Source: Ornithinimicrobium avium (lineage in GTDB: Bacteria > Actinomycetota > Actinomycetes > Actinomycetales > Dermatophilaceae). Taken from it: a stretch of DNA of 64,000 nt. Below, in pieces: positions 17,701 through 24,796 of the stretch. A program made the translations under genes and the position numbers. Under the pieces are notes generated by a model. It ran no database searches. It was not told the DNA's origin and worked only from the letters and a program-made list of their open reading frames with translations. Positions within the stretch are counted from its first letter, which is position 1; each line of letters begins with the position of its first letter. Where the stretch lies: positions 992,001 through 1,056,000 of the forward strand of contig NZ_CP031229.1 in NCBI RefSeq assembly GCF_003351765.1, written 5' to 3'.

Positions 17701-19415
17701 AGCTGGGTGTCGACGTGGGCGAGCTGCAGGCTGTGCTGCTGCGGAACATGCCCCCGTCCACGGCGAACTACGTCCAGCGGGCCGGTCGTGCGGGCCGCCG
17801 CGCCGGCGCCGCGGCTCTTGTCGTGACGTTCGCCCAGCGCCGGTCGCACGACCTGACCAAGTACGCCGACCCCTCCTCCATGATGTCGGGCGAGGTCCGT
17901 GCCCCCTACGTGCCCCTGGCCAACGTCCGTATCGACCGCCGCCACGCGCACTCGGTGGCGCTCGCCGCCTACTTCCGGGACCTGTTCGAGACCACCGGTC
18001 GGCACCTTCGGAAGGTGGAGGAGTTCTTCCTCCCGCCGGAGACCGACCCGGGGGCCCCTCCGCCCGTCGAGGGCGTGGTCGGCTTCCTGTGCCCCGTGCC
18101 GGACCACATCGAGGCGTCGCTCCGGCACATCCTGCCGGCAGAGGTGCACGAGGAGTTCGGGCTCTCGGACGGCTCGTGGGTCACCGCCCTCACGGAGCTC
18201 CTCTCGGATGTCACCCGGGAGCTCACCCAGGACCTGGGGACGCTGGAGGACCTCGTCTCCGACGCCGTCACCCACAGGCGCTTCGGTCTCGCGAAGGCGT
18301 ACACGGGTGTCAGCGAAACCTTGCGTCGGCGCGACCTCCTGGGGTTCCTGGCCAACCGCAACGTGCTTCCGAAGTACGGCTTCCCGGTCGACACGGTCGA
18401 GCTGAGGACCGGGTTCGGCACCGACGGCTCCGGAGCCAAGCTCGAGCTGACCCGGGACCTGTCCCAGGCGATCTACGAGTACGCCCCCGGTTCCAGCGTG
18501 GTCGCCGGTGGCCAGGTCTGGACCTCCCGCGGGCTCTACCGGCTGCCCGGGCGTGATCTGGTCGAGAAGACCTACGCGGTGTGCCACGAGTGCGGCGCCT
18601 TCCGGGAGTCCATGGGTGCCGTCGAACCTGTCTGCCCCACGTGCGACACGCCGAGCCGCAGCGCACCCCGGACCTTCACCGTGCCGGAGTTCGGCTTCGT
18701 CGCCGACCGGGAGAGCAGCCGACCGGGCGCACGCCCACCCCGGCGTTCCTGGAGCGGCAGCACCTACGTGCTGAAGGAGTCGGACGACGTCCACGAGTCG
18801 TCGATCCCGGTCGCAGGCGGCGAGGTGCGGGCACGGTTCGGGCCGCGCGGCCGCCTCGTGAACATCGCCGACGGTCCCGGCCGCGCCGGGTTCTGGGTGT
18901 GCGACTGGTGCGGGTATGCCGTGCCCATGGCGCACAGCCCGAAGCCCCCGGACCACGACTCCCTCCGGCGCCGGCAGCCCTGCCACGGACACAGCCGCCG
19001 GCTCGACCTCGCCCACAGCTTCGAGACGGACCTGCTGCGGCTCGACCTCGAGCCGTCGGGGATGGCCGGCGACCGTTCGTCCCACCTGTCGACGCTCTAC
19101 GCGCTGCTGGAGTCCGCCTGCGACACGCTCCAGATCGCCCGGGAGGACCTGGGCGGCACGCTCCTGCCGGTGTCCAAGGGCGCGTGGTCGTTAGTGCTCT
19201 ACGACACGGTGCCCGGTGGTGCGGGGCATGCTTTGCAGGCGCAGGAGAACCTGGCCCGGATCGTCGACGCCGCACTGACCCGGGTCAGCACCTGCGACTG
19301 CGGACCCGAGACCTCGTGCTACGGCTGTCTGCGCAGCTACGGCAACCAGCGCGACCACGACGTGCTGTCACGTGGCCGGGCTCAGACCGTCCTCCAGCTG
19401 CTCAGCCCCGCCTGA
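14763..19415 (+). CDS. DEAD/DEAH-box helicase with zinc ribbons and C-terminal DUF1998 region
   Basis: A 1550-residue superfamily II helicase. Motif I is GTGSGKT (about 115-121), motif II DEAH (about 255-258), motif III TSAT, and motif VI QRAGRAGR (about 1004-1012). Cysteine pairs typical of zinc ribbons occur near 467-487, 543-563, 584-587, 893-915, 1273-1296 and 1379-1382. The C-terminus (LVLYDTVPGGAGHA, then CDCGPETSCYGCLRSYGNQ at about 1513-1527) matches the DUF1998/MrfA-type cysteine cluster. It starts at GTG inside the stop of the preceding gene. DISARM encodes helicase and DUF1998 parts in separate genes (drmA, drmB); here they are one chain with a different partner, so it should not be called DISARM outright. 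It may translocate on or unwind invading DNA. Confidence 0.85.
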   Translation: MTTTSIDAIGTAKEITTSYRRYLRSLLAVRDPQLSRALRDTIDRTPLLDKGPYLEATPPYRAGSSPEDLIDEGVLGPGFRGLDSPALPLTRPLYAHQDAALRKVRAGRNVVVATGTGSGKTESFLLPILDDLVRESAAGTLGPGVRALLLYPMNALANDQLKRLRQLLADRPEITFGRYTGDTRNSEREARENFSVLNPGEPVLPNELLSRERMRESPPHILLTNYAMLEYLLLRPLDMELFAPGSSRWRYIVVDEAHVYDGTQGAEIGMLLRRLKDRVAPGSPLQCIATSATVGGDADPSAVTTFASQLFGERFEWVDGDPERQDLITAARVVPSGAAWGPLTAADYRSLAASSNPAARLHELAPGEGTTDPADLLRREAGMATLRTTLAAGATTVERAASRVFPGQPDAVDGLAALVTVGSAMATGDGSPVLSARYHLFLRSTEGAFACFSPTGPHVELSRHDACPTCAASMFEIGSCKRCGAVHVVGRIEQEGRIKRLRPRHAKSETKWLVLDSTETLVDEDEVAVESQDVPVQGDAFVLCTTCGGLSPTGHASCQDSSCGARTIRPVRLLKSRGNDGVAGCLVCGARGEATVRLFETGPDASNAVLATVLYQHLPGQTDESAAVLPGEGRKLLMFSDNRQSAAFFAPYLEDSYLRLQRRRLIAQGLVRSGADEEPVAVDDLIFQVGREGKRANLFGPRDTAQMQMRQVAPWVMAEVVATDDRTSLEGLGLLSVRLARDPSWPAPAPLLQLGLGEDEAWDLIEELLRTLRQQGVVTMPDLVAPDDEVFAPRLGPIHARLEGPTPRRKVLSWLPGRGANRRVDFVGKVLTALGSDQDPLDVLRGVWKYVLAESTAVDWLRQDTLKGVGSVSQVDHELLRLGWVGPDAPVWRCTVCRRTAPVSIRGVCPALRCAGRLEPFHPDPDQDTDHYRHLYRTMSPVPLRALEHTAQWRTEEATAIQNDFIKGKVNALSCSTTFELGVDVGELQAVLLRNMPPSTANYVQRAGRAGRRAGAAALVVTFAQRRSHDLTKYADPSSMMSGEVRAPYVPLANVRIDRRHAHSVALAAYFRDLFETTGRHLRKVEEFFLPPETDPGAPPPVEGVVGFLCPVPDHIEASLRHILPAEVHEEFGLSDGSWVTALTELLSDVTRELTQDLGTLEDLVSDAVTHRRFGLAKAYTGVSETLRRRDLLGFLANRNVLPKYGFPVDTVELRTGFGTDGSGAKLELTRDLSQAIYEYAPGSSVVAGGQVWTSRGLYRLPGRDLVEKTYAVCHECGAFRESMGAVEPVCPTCDTPSRSAPRTFTVPEFGFVADRESSRPGARPPRRSWSGSTYVLKESDDVHESSIPVAGGEVRARFGPRGRLVNIADGPGRAGFWVCDWCGYAVPMAHSPKPPDHDSLRRRQPCHGHSRRLDLAHSFETDLLRLDLEPSGMAGDRSSHLSTLYALLESACDTLQIAREDLGGTLLPVSKGAWSLVLYDTVPGGAGHALQAQENLARIVDAALTRVSTCDCGPETSCYGCLRSYGNQRDHDVLSRGRAQTVLQLLSPA

Positions 19416-19423
19416 CCGGTAGC

Positions 19424-19693
19424 TCAGGCGGAGAGATGCTCCGCAGTTCGACGCTTCTGCTCACGCATCCGGTCTCCGCGTCGACGGATCTCCTCGAGCA
19501 GCCACTCGAGCAGTGTATGGACGAGGACGGTTGGGTTCACCCACGAGTCGGGTCCCTCCTGCTGGCTGCTCCGACGTGGAGCAAGCCCTTTGGACAGCCC
19601 CCTCTCGGGTGACTCGGGACTTCCAGGCACACTGAGTCGCTCGAGCACGCCTTCGACCTGGCTCCCAACGCGAGTCAAAGCCCGGGTAGTCAA
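19424..19693 (-). CDS. Possible small hypothetical protein (89 residues)
   Basis: An open frame starting at ATG 19693, converging on the helicase gene with an 8-nt gap. The C-terminal half (NPTVLVHTLLEWLLEEIRRR) would form an amphipathic helix and has coding-like third positions. The N-terminal half is Pro/Ser/Gly-rich and unconvincing. No family is recognisable and no clear ribosome binding site is present. If it is not a gene, 19416-19769 is a 354-base non-coding stretch. Confidence 0.3.
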   Translation of the reverse strand: MTTRALTRVGSQVEGVLERLSVPGSPESPERGLSKGLAPRRSSQQEGPDSWVNPTVLVHTLLEWLLEEIRRRGDRMREQKRRTAEHLSA

Positions 19694-19725
19694 GTGGCGG
19701 GTATGTCAGACGCCACGCATATTCT
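19694..19725 (+). promoter_or_regulatory. Palindrome and -10-like box before the orphan gene at 19770
   Basis: GTGGCG (19694-19699) and CGCCAC (19711-19716) form a 6-bp inverted repeat around an 11-nt centre, followed directly by TATTCT (19720-19725), a plausible -10 box. The arrangement could be an operator overlapping a promoter for the plus-strand gene starting at 19770. No regulator is identified. Confidence 0.35.
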
Positions 19726-19769
19726 ACGGAGTGGTCGCGTTCGTTCCAGCCCCCGACTGAAGGACAAGG

Positions 19770-20798
19770 ATGACTGAGAAACCACTGCCCGACCCCTACG
19801 ATCCCGAGTCATACCCACCGGAGGAGATGTTCCCAGCCCAAACGTCTGCGTTCGAGGACGGGTTCACGGAGCAATGGCGGCTTCTAGCGCAGCATCTGGC
19901 ATCCGGCGGTGACTTCAGCACGGCACCGCGGCCCGACCTCGACCGCTTCAGCGCACAGTTCCCCCGCTCCGCCGTGGAGGGGATCCAGCAGGCGCGCCAC
20001 GACGCTGCGGAGATGATCTCGGCAGGCGTTTACGACGCTGATGGGATCGTCCGGACTCTTCACTCGGAAGACGAAGAGCACCGCAAGTTGAGGGAGGCTC
20101 GGGCTTTGGTTGACGGCGGGGAATTCTCACCCCCCGCAGACCCAGCAGCCGTCCGTCTGCATACCACCATCACCAGACTGTTCACGCAGGACGTCGTCCA
20201 CGATGCTGCGGGTTTGCCGTACAAACCGATCCACATCGTGAGCAAACACCTCCGACTCGACGGGCCGGTATTTCTGCTAGGTCACGGGGAGGTCGACCTC
20301 GGGATGTCGCTGAAGGGCGACTTCTGCCTTGACGTCGTCGATGCGGATCCGGACAGCCCCGGCAGTGGCGTGCTGACGCTCCGGTTCCTATGGGGTGACC
20401 CGTCGACGATCGTGGGAGCTGTCGAGGCAGGCGAGATACGCGGGCCCAACCGATGGGTCGGCATCGGCCACGCCGGGGCTAGCCACCTCATCCTCGAGGA
20501 GGGCCACCGGATCTACCACGTCGACACGTCAGACAGCCTACCGCTGGTCCATGACGAGCGCTTTGGTTCTTCAGCGTGGTTTTGGAGCGCCTCCGGCGGA
20601 TACCCGATCTTCTTGGCGATCGATGCGAACGGTCAGCCCGTGGGTCTGATTTTGGACAGTTCCGGTATCACCAACTACTACTACTTCGACGATGAGGACG
20701 AGGCGGTTTTCGAGCCGTGGCCCGAAGGCGCGCGCGAGTTCGACCCTCAGCGGGACGAGCCACCAGACAGCGATCTACCGATGAGCTGGTGGGTCTGA
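19770..20798 (+). CDS. Unrecognised 342-residue acidic protein
   Basis: ATG at 19770 with AAGGA about 6 nt upstream. The N-terminal 100 residues are acidic and probably helical. The C-terminal part looks beta-rich with repeated aromatic motifs (WVGIGHAGASHLILEEG, SAWFWSASGGYPIFLAID, ITNYYYFDDEDEAV) reminiscent of cytosolic SMI1/SUKH-like or regulatory proteins, but no match is secure. There is no signal peptide or membrane segment. Base composition is lower in GC than the genes after 21 kb, so it probably belongs to the transferred island and may mark its right edge. Function unknown. Confidence 0.65.
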   Translation: MTEKPLPDPYDPESYPPEEMFPAQTSAFEDGFTEQWRLLAQHLASGGDFSTAPRPDLDRFSAQFPRSAVEGIQQARHDAAEMISAGVYDADGIVRTLHSEDEEHRKLREARALVDGGEFSPPADPAAVRLHTTITRLFTQDVVHDAAGLPYKPIHIVSKHLRLDGPVFLLGHGEVDLGMSLKGDFCLDVVDADPDSPGSGVLTLRFLWGDPSTIVGAVEAGEIRGPNRWVGIGHAGASHLILEEGHRIYHVDTSDSLPLVHDERFGSSAWFWSASGGYPIFLAIDANGQPVGLILDSSGITNYYYFDDEDEAVFEPWPEGAREFDPQRDEPPDSDLPMSWWV

Positions 20799-21041
20799 GG
20801 GCGACCCTCACAGAGAGCACGGGCTGACAAACCTCACGTGCGTACGGATCCTCGGCCAAATCTAGTGGCCAGCCATGGTCGCGGTCGGCCTGGCGACCAA
20901 GGCCACGCCCAGTGGCTGACCTGGCGACCGCGAGGCCGGTGCCGCGACGCATCAGTTCTGCGGCAGGGCAACGGGACCGTTGGCCTGCCGCGCAACGGGA
21001 TGTCCGACCGGGCAGGGTCCAGACAGGCCGCAGGATGCTGC

Positions 21042-21677
21042 TCAGCCCGCCTTGACCTCAGGCAGCAGCTCGCGCATCTCCTCGGCCGCCCTCACGACGT
21101 CCGGCGGCAGGACCCGCCCGGCCAGCTCGCCGCCCGCCTTCTGCGCCGCGCGGCCACCGAGGAAGAGGTCCGTCTGCCTGGCGATGAGGCCCAGGGGGAC
21201 GGCGGCCGCGCGAAGCCGGCGCGGGTCGTTGCCGGACACCACGACCGCGGCGGGCCGGGAGACGCGCACCGCCCGGAGCAGGTCGTGCAGGGGTGTGTTG
21301 GCGCCGTAGAACCGGGTCTGCCAGCCCTGGTCCCGCAGCAGCAGGCCGAGCGCCAGCAGCGGCAGGTCGTGCAGCTCGCGCGGCGGGCAGGCAAGCCATA
21401 CCTCGGGACCGCCCACGACCGGTGGTCGGCGCAGCGCGTCGAGGTAGGAGCGGACCAGCTGGGTGGACAGGTGCTCCTGGGCGACGGAGACCTCGCCGCG
21501 CTTCCAGCCCTCGCCGATCTCGCGCATGACCGGCATGATCACGTCCCCCACCAGGGAGACCGGGCCCCTGCCCTCCCGGTGCTCGTCGAGAACACGCAGG
21601 GCACGCTCCTCGTCGAAGCTCATGAGGGCGGTGAGGAGGTCGGCCTGGGCAGCGTCGGAGGTCGGCATCCCCTCCAT
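21042..21677 (-). CDS. Cobalamin-binding (CarH/MtbC-type) protein without a DNA-binding domain
   Basis: A 211-residue protein. A four-helix cap is followed by a B12-binding domain. The cap holds the Wx9EH motif known from CarH-type photoreceptors: W58, E68 and H69 in GWKRGEVSVAQEHL. The binding domain has ELHDL in the DxHxxG position, then GWQTRFYGANTP and VVVSGN. CarH and LitR carry a MerR helix-turn-helix in front; here only about 40 residues precede the cap, so DNA binding would need a partner. Starts at ATG 21677 or 21668 are both possible; GGAGGG lies too close to the second. Possible roles are light or B12 sensing or corrinoid carriage. The upstream gene on the same strand is a thioesterase, 65 nt away. 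Confidence 0.78.
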   Translation of the reverse strand: MEGMPTSDAAQADLLTALMSFDEERALRVLDEHREGRGPVSLVGDVIMPVMREIGEGWKRGEVSVAQEHLSTQLVRSYLDALRRPPVVGGPEVWLACPPRELHDLPLLALGLLLRDQGWQTRFYGANTPLHDLLRAVRVSRPAAVVVSGNDPRRLRAAAVPLGLIARQTDLFLGGRAAQKAGGELAGRVLPPDVVRAAEEMRELLPEVKAG

Positions 21678-21742
21678 GGTCCCACGGGCGCGACGAGTGC
21701 CCAGGTCGGAGCAGCCCCGGCGCGCCCCTTCGGCAGAGATCC

Positions 21743-22285
21743 TCAGCCGCGGGTGCGCTGGGCGACGTCGACGGCGCCGGCCCACCGGGCGACGTCGTCG
21801 GGCAGCTCGGGTGAGGTGTCCAGGTGGCCCAGCGCGGTGATCACGTCCGGCGCCGCGACGCGCTCGCCGGTGCCGCGGGTCAGGAAGCGGCCGGCGACCA
21901 GGCCGCGGGCGCAGAGGTCCTCCCCGCGGGTGAAGACCTGCTCGAGGTAGACCATGCGCTCGTCCCACCCGACCATGCGCGTGGTGATCTCGAAGCGCTG
22001 GCCCAGCGTGAGCGAGCGCCGGTAGCGCACGGTCTGCGCGGCGACCACCGGATACCAGCCGGTCCTCTTCAGCAGCGGGAAGCCACCGAGGTCGGCGATG
22101 AAGTTGCTGCGCGCGACGTCCATCATCTGCAGGTAGACGCCGTTGTTGACGTGCAGGTAGTAGTCGAGGTCGCCGGGCCGCACCCGCATGCGGGTCACCG
22201 ACGGGTCGAGGACCCCCTGCCCGGGGATCGCGGGGCGCGGCCGGACGCCGGCGGCGAGGAGCTGGAGCTGACGGGCCACGCCCAC
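21743..22285 (-). CDS. Hotdog-fold acyl-CoA thioesterase
   Basis: A 180-residue 4HBT/YbgC-like protein. DLDYYLHVNNGVYLQMMDVAR is the family's substrate loop and central helix, with the conserved D and N-N-x-x-Y pattern. Strands QTVRYRRSLTLGQRFEITTRMVGW and MVYLEQVF complete the hotdog. It would hydrolyse an acyl-CoA thioester; chain length is not evident. It starts at GTG 22285, 39 nt after the flavoprotein gene's stop, so the two may be co-transcribed. Confidence 0.8.
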   Translation of the reverse strand: MGVARQLQLLAAGVRPRPAIPGQGVLDPSVTRMRVRPGDLDYYLHVNNGVYLQMMDVARSNFIADLGGFPLLKRTGWYPVVAAQTVRYRRSLTLGQRFEITTRMVGWDERMVYLEQVFTRGEDLCARGLVAGRFLTRGTGERVAAPDVITALGHLDTSPELPDDVARWAGAVDVAQRTRG

Positions 22286-22324
22286 CAGGGTCTCATCCGC
22301 CCGGGCACGGCCCCGACGGGGGCC

Positions 22325-24763
22325 TCAGGCGCGCAGCCGCTCCCCGCCCGGGTCGTAGGGCGACTCCTCGATGACGCGGGCCGGGCGGCGCTCGCCCAGG
22401 ACGGGCACCTCCAGGTCGGTCCCCGGGACGCCGAGCTCGGTATGCAGCAGCGCCAGGGCCAGGTCGTGGCCGAAGGTGGCCGAGTGGGCCCCGGAGGTGA
22501 CGCGTCCGACCAGCCGGCCGTCGTGGTAGACCCCTTCGTGGCCCAGCACGCTGGCGCCGTCGGTGTCGACCGCGAGCGGGACGATCCGGGTGGGCACGCC
22601 CGCCTCCTGCTGGGCCAGCAGCGCCTCCCGGCCCACGAAGTCGCCCTTGTCCAGGGCCACGAAGCGCTCCAGCCCGCTCTGCAGGGCGCTCAGCTCCGGG
22701 GTGAGGTCTCGGCGCACCGCCCGGTAGGACTTCTCCAGCCGGAGCGGCTCCAGCGCGCGCAGGCCGACCAGCCGCAGCCCCAGGTCCTCCCCGGCGGCCA
22801 GGAGCAGCTCGAGCAGGTGCCGCTGGTAGCCGGCCGGGTGGTGCAGCTCCCAGCCCAGCTCGCCGGTGCTCCCCACCCGGAGCAGGCGCACGTCGTCGGC
22901 CGTCCCGACGCTGCCGGTCCGCAGCGCGAGCCACGGGAAGGCCTCGGTGGACAGGTCGACCTGCGTGACCCGCGAGAGCAGGTCGCGGGCGCGCGGGCCG
23001 GCCACGCTCAGGCAGCCGCGCTCGTGCCCGGCGTCGCGCAGCCGGACGCTGCCGTCGGTGGGCGCCGCGCGGCGCAGCTCGTCGAGGGTGAGCCGCCCGG
23101 CGCCCGGCGCGGAGACGAGGTAGAAGCGGTCCTGCGCGAGGCGGGCCACCGTGTGCTCGGCGAGCACCCCTCCCTGCGGGGTGAGCTGGTGGCCCAGGCG
23201 CACCTGGCCGGGCTCGGGCAGGCGGCCGGCCAGCACCCGGTCGAGCCAGGCGGCGGCTCCTGGCCCCTCGACCTCGAGCCTGGTCAGGCAGGTCAGGTCG
23301 ACCAGGCCGACGGCCTCGCGCACCGCGGCGGCCTCGTCGGCGACATGGCGTCCCAGCTCGGTCCAGCGCCAGCTGGGCCGGTCGCGCGCCGGCACACCGT
23401 CGCGGGCGAACCAGGTGGGGACCTCCCACCCGTCGCGGACACCCCATACCGCTCCCCTGGAGGTGAGCAGGTCGTAGCCGGACGCGGTCTTCTGCGGGCG
23501 CGAGGCGGGCCGCTCCTCGCCGGGGTAGTGCTGCAGCGCGTGGGTGCCCCAGGCCTCGCGGACCTTCTCCCGGGTCCACTCCTTGGTGGCGTGCTCGCCG
23601 AACCGGCGCGGGTCCAGCTCGAGGACGTCGATGTCGGTGCCGCCCTCGACGATCAGCGCGGACAGGTGGTGCCCGATCGCCCCGGCCCACAGGATCCCGC
23701 CGGGGACGCCCTCGGCGAGCCAGACGTTCTCCAGGCCCCAGGCCGGGCCCATGAGCGGCAGCTCGTCCGGGGTCATCTGGAAGGGGCCGCGCACGTTGGA
23801 GCGCAGCCCGGCCCGGCCCAGGGCCGGGACGACCTCGACGGCCTCCTGCCACTGGTCGGCGACCGCGTCGAAGTCCTCCGGCAGCAGGTCGGCGCCGAAC
23901 CACGACGGCACCCCGTCCTCGGCGAAGAGCTGGAGCTGGTCGACCCGTTCGTAGGGGCCGTAGAGCAGCGCCGTGCCCTCCTCGCGCAGGTAGCCCTCGA
24001 ACCGCTCGTCGCGCAGGATCGGCAGCTCCGGCCGCCCCTGCTGCCGCCGCTGGACGAGCTCGGGGACCTCGTCGGTGATCCAGTACTGGTGGACGATCGG
24101 CACCGCCGGCAGGTCCAGGCCCACCATCGCGCCGGTCTGCCGGGCGTAGTTGCCGGTGGCCAGGACCACGTGCTCGCAGGCGACGTCGCCGCGGCCGGTG
24201 CGGACCAGCCACTCCCCCGACCCCCGCCGCTCCAGGCCCAGCACCTCGGTGCCGGTGTGCACGGCCGCGCCCAGGCGCCGGGCCTCCCGGGCCAGGGCGT
24301 GGGTCAGGTCGGCCGGCGCGACGTGCCCGTCGTCGGGGTGGTACAGGCCGGCGAGCACCTGCGGGTCGTCCAGCAGCGGCCACAGCTCCCGCACCTCCAC
24401 CGGGGAGAGCAGCTCGGCGCGCTGGCCCTGCACGGGCGCCACGTCCAGATAGCTGCGGTACTCGTCCAGGCGGTCGGCGCTGGTGGCCACCCGCAGCTGC
24501 CCGCACCGGTGCCAGCCGATGTCCTCCCCGGTGCTCGCCCGCAGCTCGTCGTAGACCCGGATCGAGCGGGCGATCATCGTGCCCACGCTGCGGCTGCGGG
24601 CGTAGGAGGGGATCAGGCCGGCGGCGTGCCAGGTGGACCCGGCGGTCAGCTCGGTGCGCTCCAGCAGCACCACGTCGTGCCACCCCCGCAGCGCCAGGGC
24701 GTGCAGCACGGCCGCACCCACGACGCCGCCGCCGACGACGACGACCCTGGCGGAGGTCTGCAC
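22325..24763 (-). CDS. FAD oxidoreductase fused to GcvT-like domain (dimethylglycine/sarcosine dehydrogenase type)
   Basis: An 812-residue two-part enzyme. Residues 1-380 form a DAO-type flavoprotein beginning with the dinucleotide-binding VVVGGGVVGAAV; the STWHAAG motif is the covalent-flavin histidine region of dimethylglycine and sarcosine dehydrogenases. Residues 420-810 are a GcvT/aminomethyltransferase-like domain (VGLVDLTCLTRLEVEGP, GSTGELGWELHHPAG, FVGREALLAQQ, VTSGAHSATFGHDLALAL) that binds folate and captures the released one-carbon unit. Expected chemistry is oxidative N-demethylation of a methylated glycine. A second DAO flavoprotein lies at 62.7 kb but is not linked to this one. 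Confidence 0.87.
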   Translation of the reverse strand: MQTSARVVVVGGGVVGAAVLHALALRGWHDVVLLERTELTAGSTWHAAGLIPSYARSRSVGTMIARSIRVYDELRASTGEDIGWHRCGQLRVATSADRLDEYRSYLDVAPVQGQRAELLSPVEVRELWPLLDDPQVLAGLYHPDDGHVAPADLTHALAREARRLGAAVHTGTEVLGLERRGSGEWLVRTGRGDVACEHVVLATGNYARQTGAMVGLDLPAVPIVHQYWITDEVPELVQRRQQGRPELPILRDERFEGYLREEGTALLYGPYERVDQLQLFAEDGVPSWFGADLLPEDFDAVADQWQEAVEVVPALGRAGLRSNVRGPFQMTPDELPLMGPAWGLENVWLAEGVPGGILWAGAIGHHLSALIVEGGTDIDVLELDPRRFGEHATKEWTREKVREAWGTHALQHYPGEERPASRPQKTASGYDLLTSRGAVWGVRDGWEVPTWFARDGVPARDRPSWRWTELGRHVADEAAAVREAVGLVDLTCLTRLEVEGPGAAAWLDRVLAGRLPEPGQVRLGHQLTPQGGVLAEHTVARLAQDRFYLVSAPGAGRLTLDELRRAAPTDGSVRLRDAGHERGCLSVAGPRARDLLSRVTQVDLSTEAFPWLALRTGSVGTADDVRLLRVGSTGELGWELHHPAGYQRHLLELLLAAGEDLGLRLVGLRALEPLRLEKSYRAVRRDLTPELSALQSGLERFVALDKGDFVGREALLAQQEAGVPTRIVPLAVDTDGASVLGHEGVYHDGRLVGRVTSGAHSATFGHDLALALLHTELGVPGTDLEVPVLGERRPARVIEESPYDPGGERLRA

Positions 24764-24796
24764 CGACCACTCCTTCGCTGGGAGGACGACCTTGCC

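Noticed and set aside
14763..19415. DISARM system
   Set aside because: No DrmC phospholipase-D gene or separate DrmA/DrmB pair; the helicase and DUF1998 parts are fused and the partner differs.
20799..21041. Attachment site or tRNA remnant at the right edge of the island
   Set aside because: I found no tRNA-like sequence and no direct repeat matching the left side; the left edge is outside the window.
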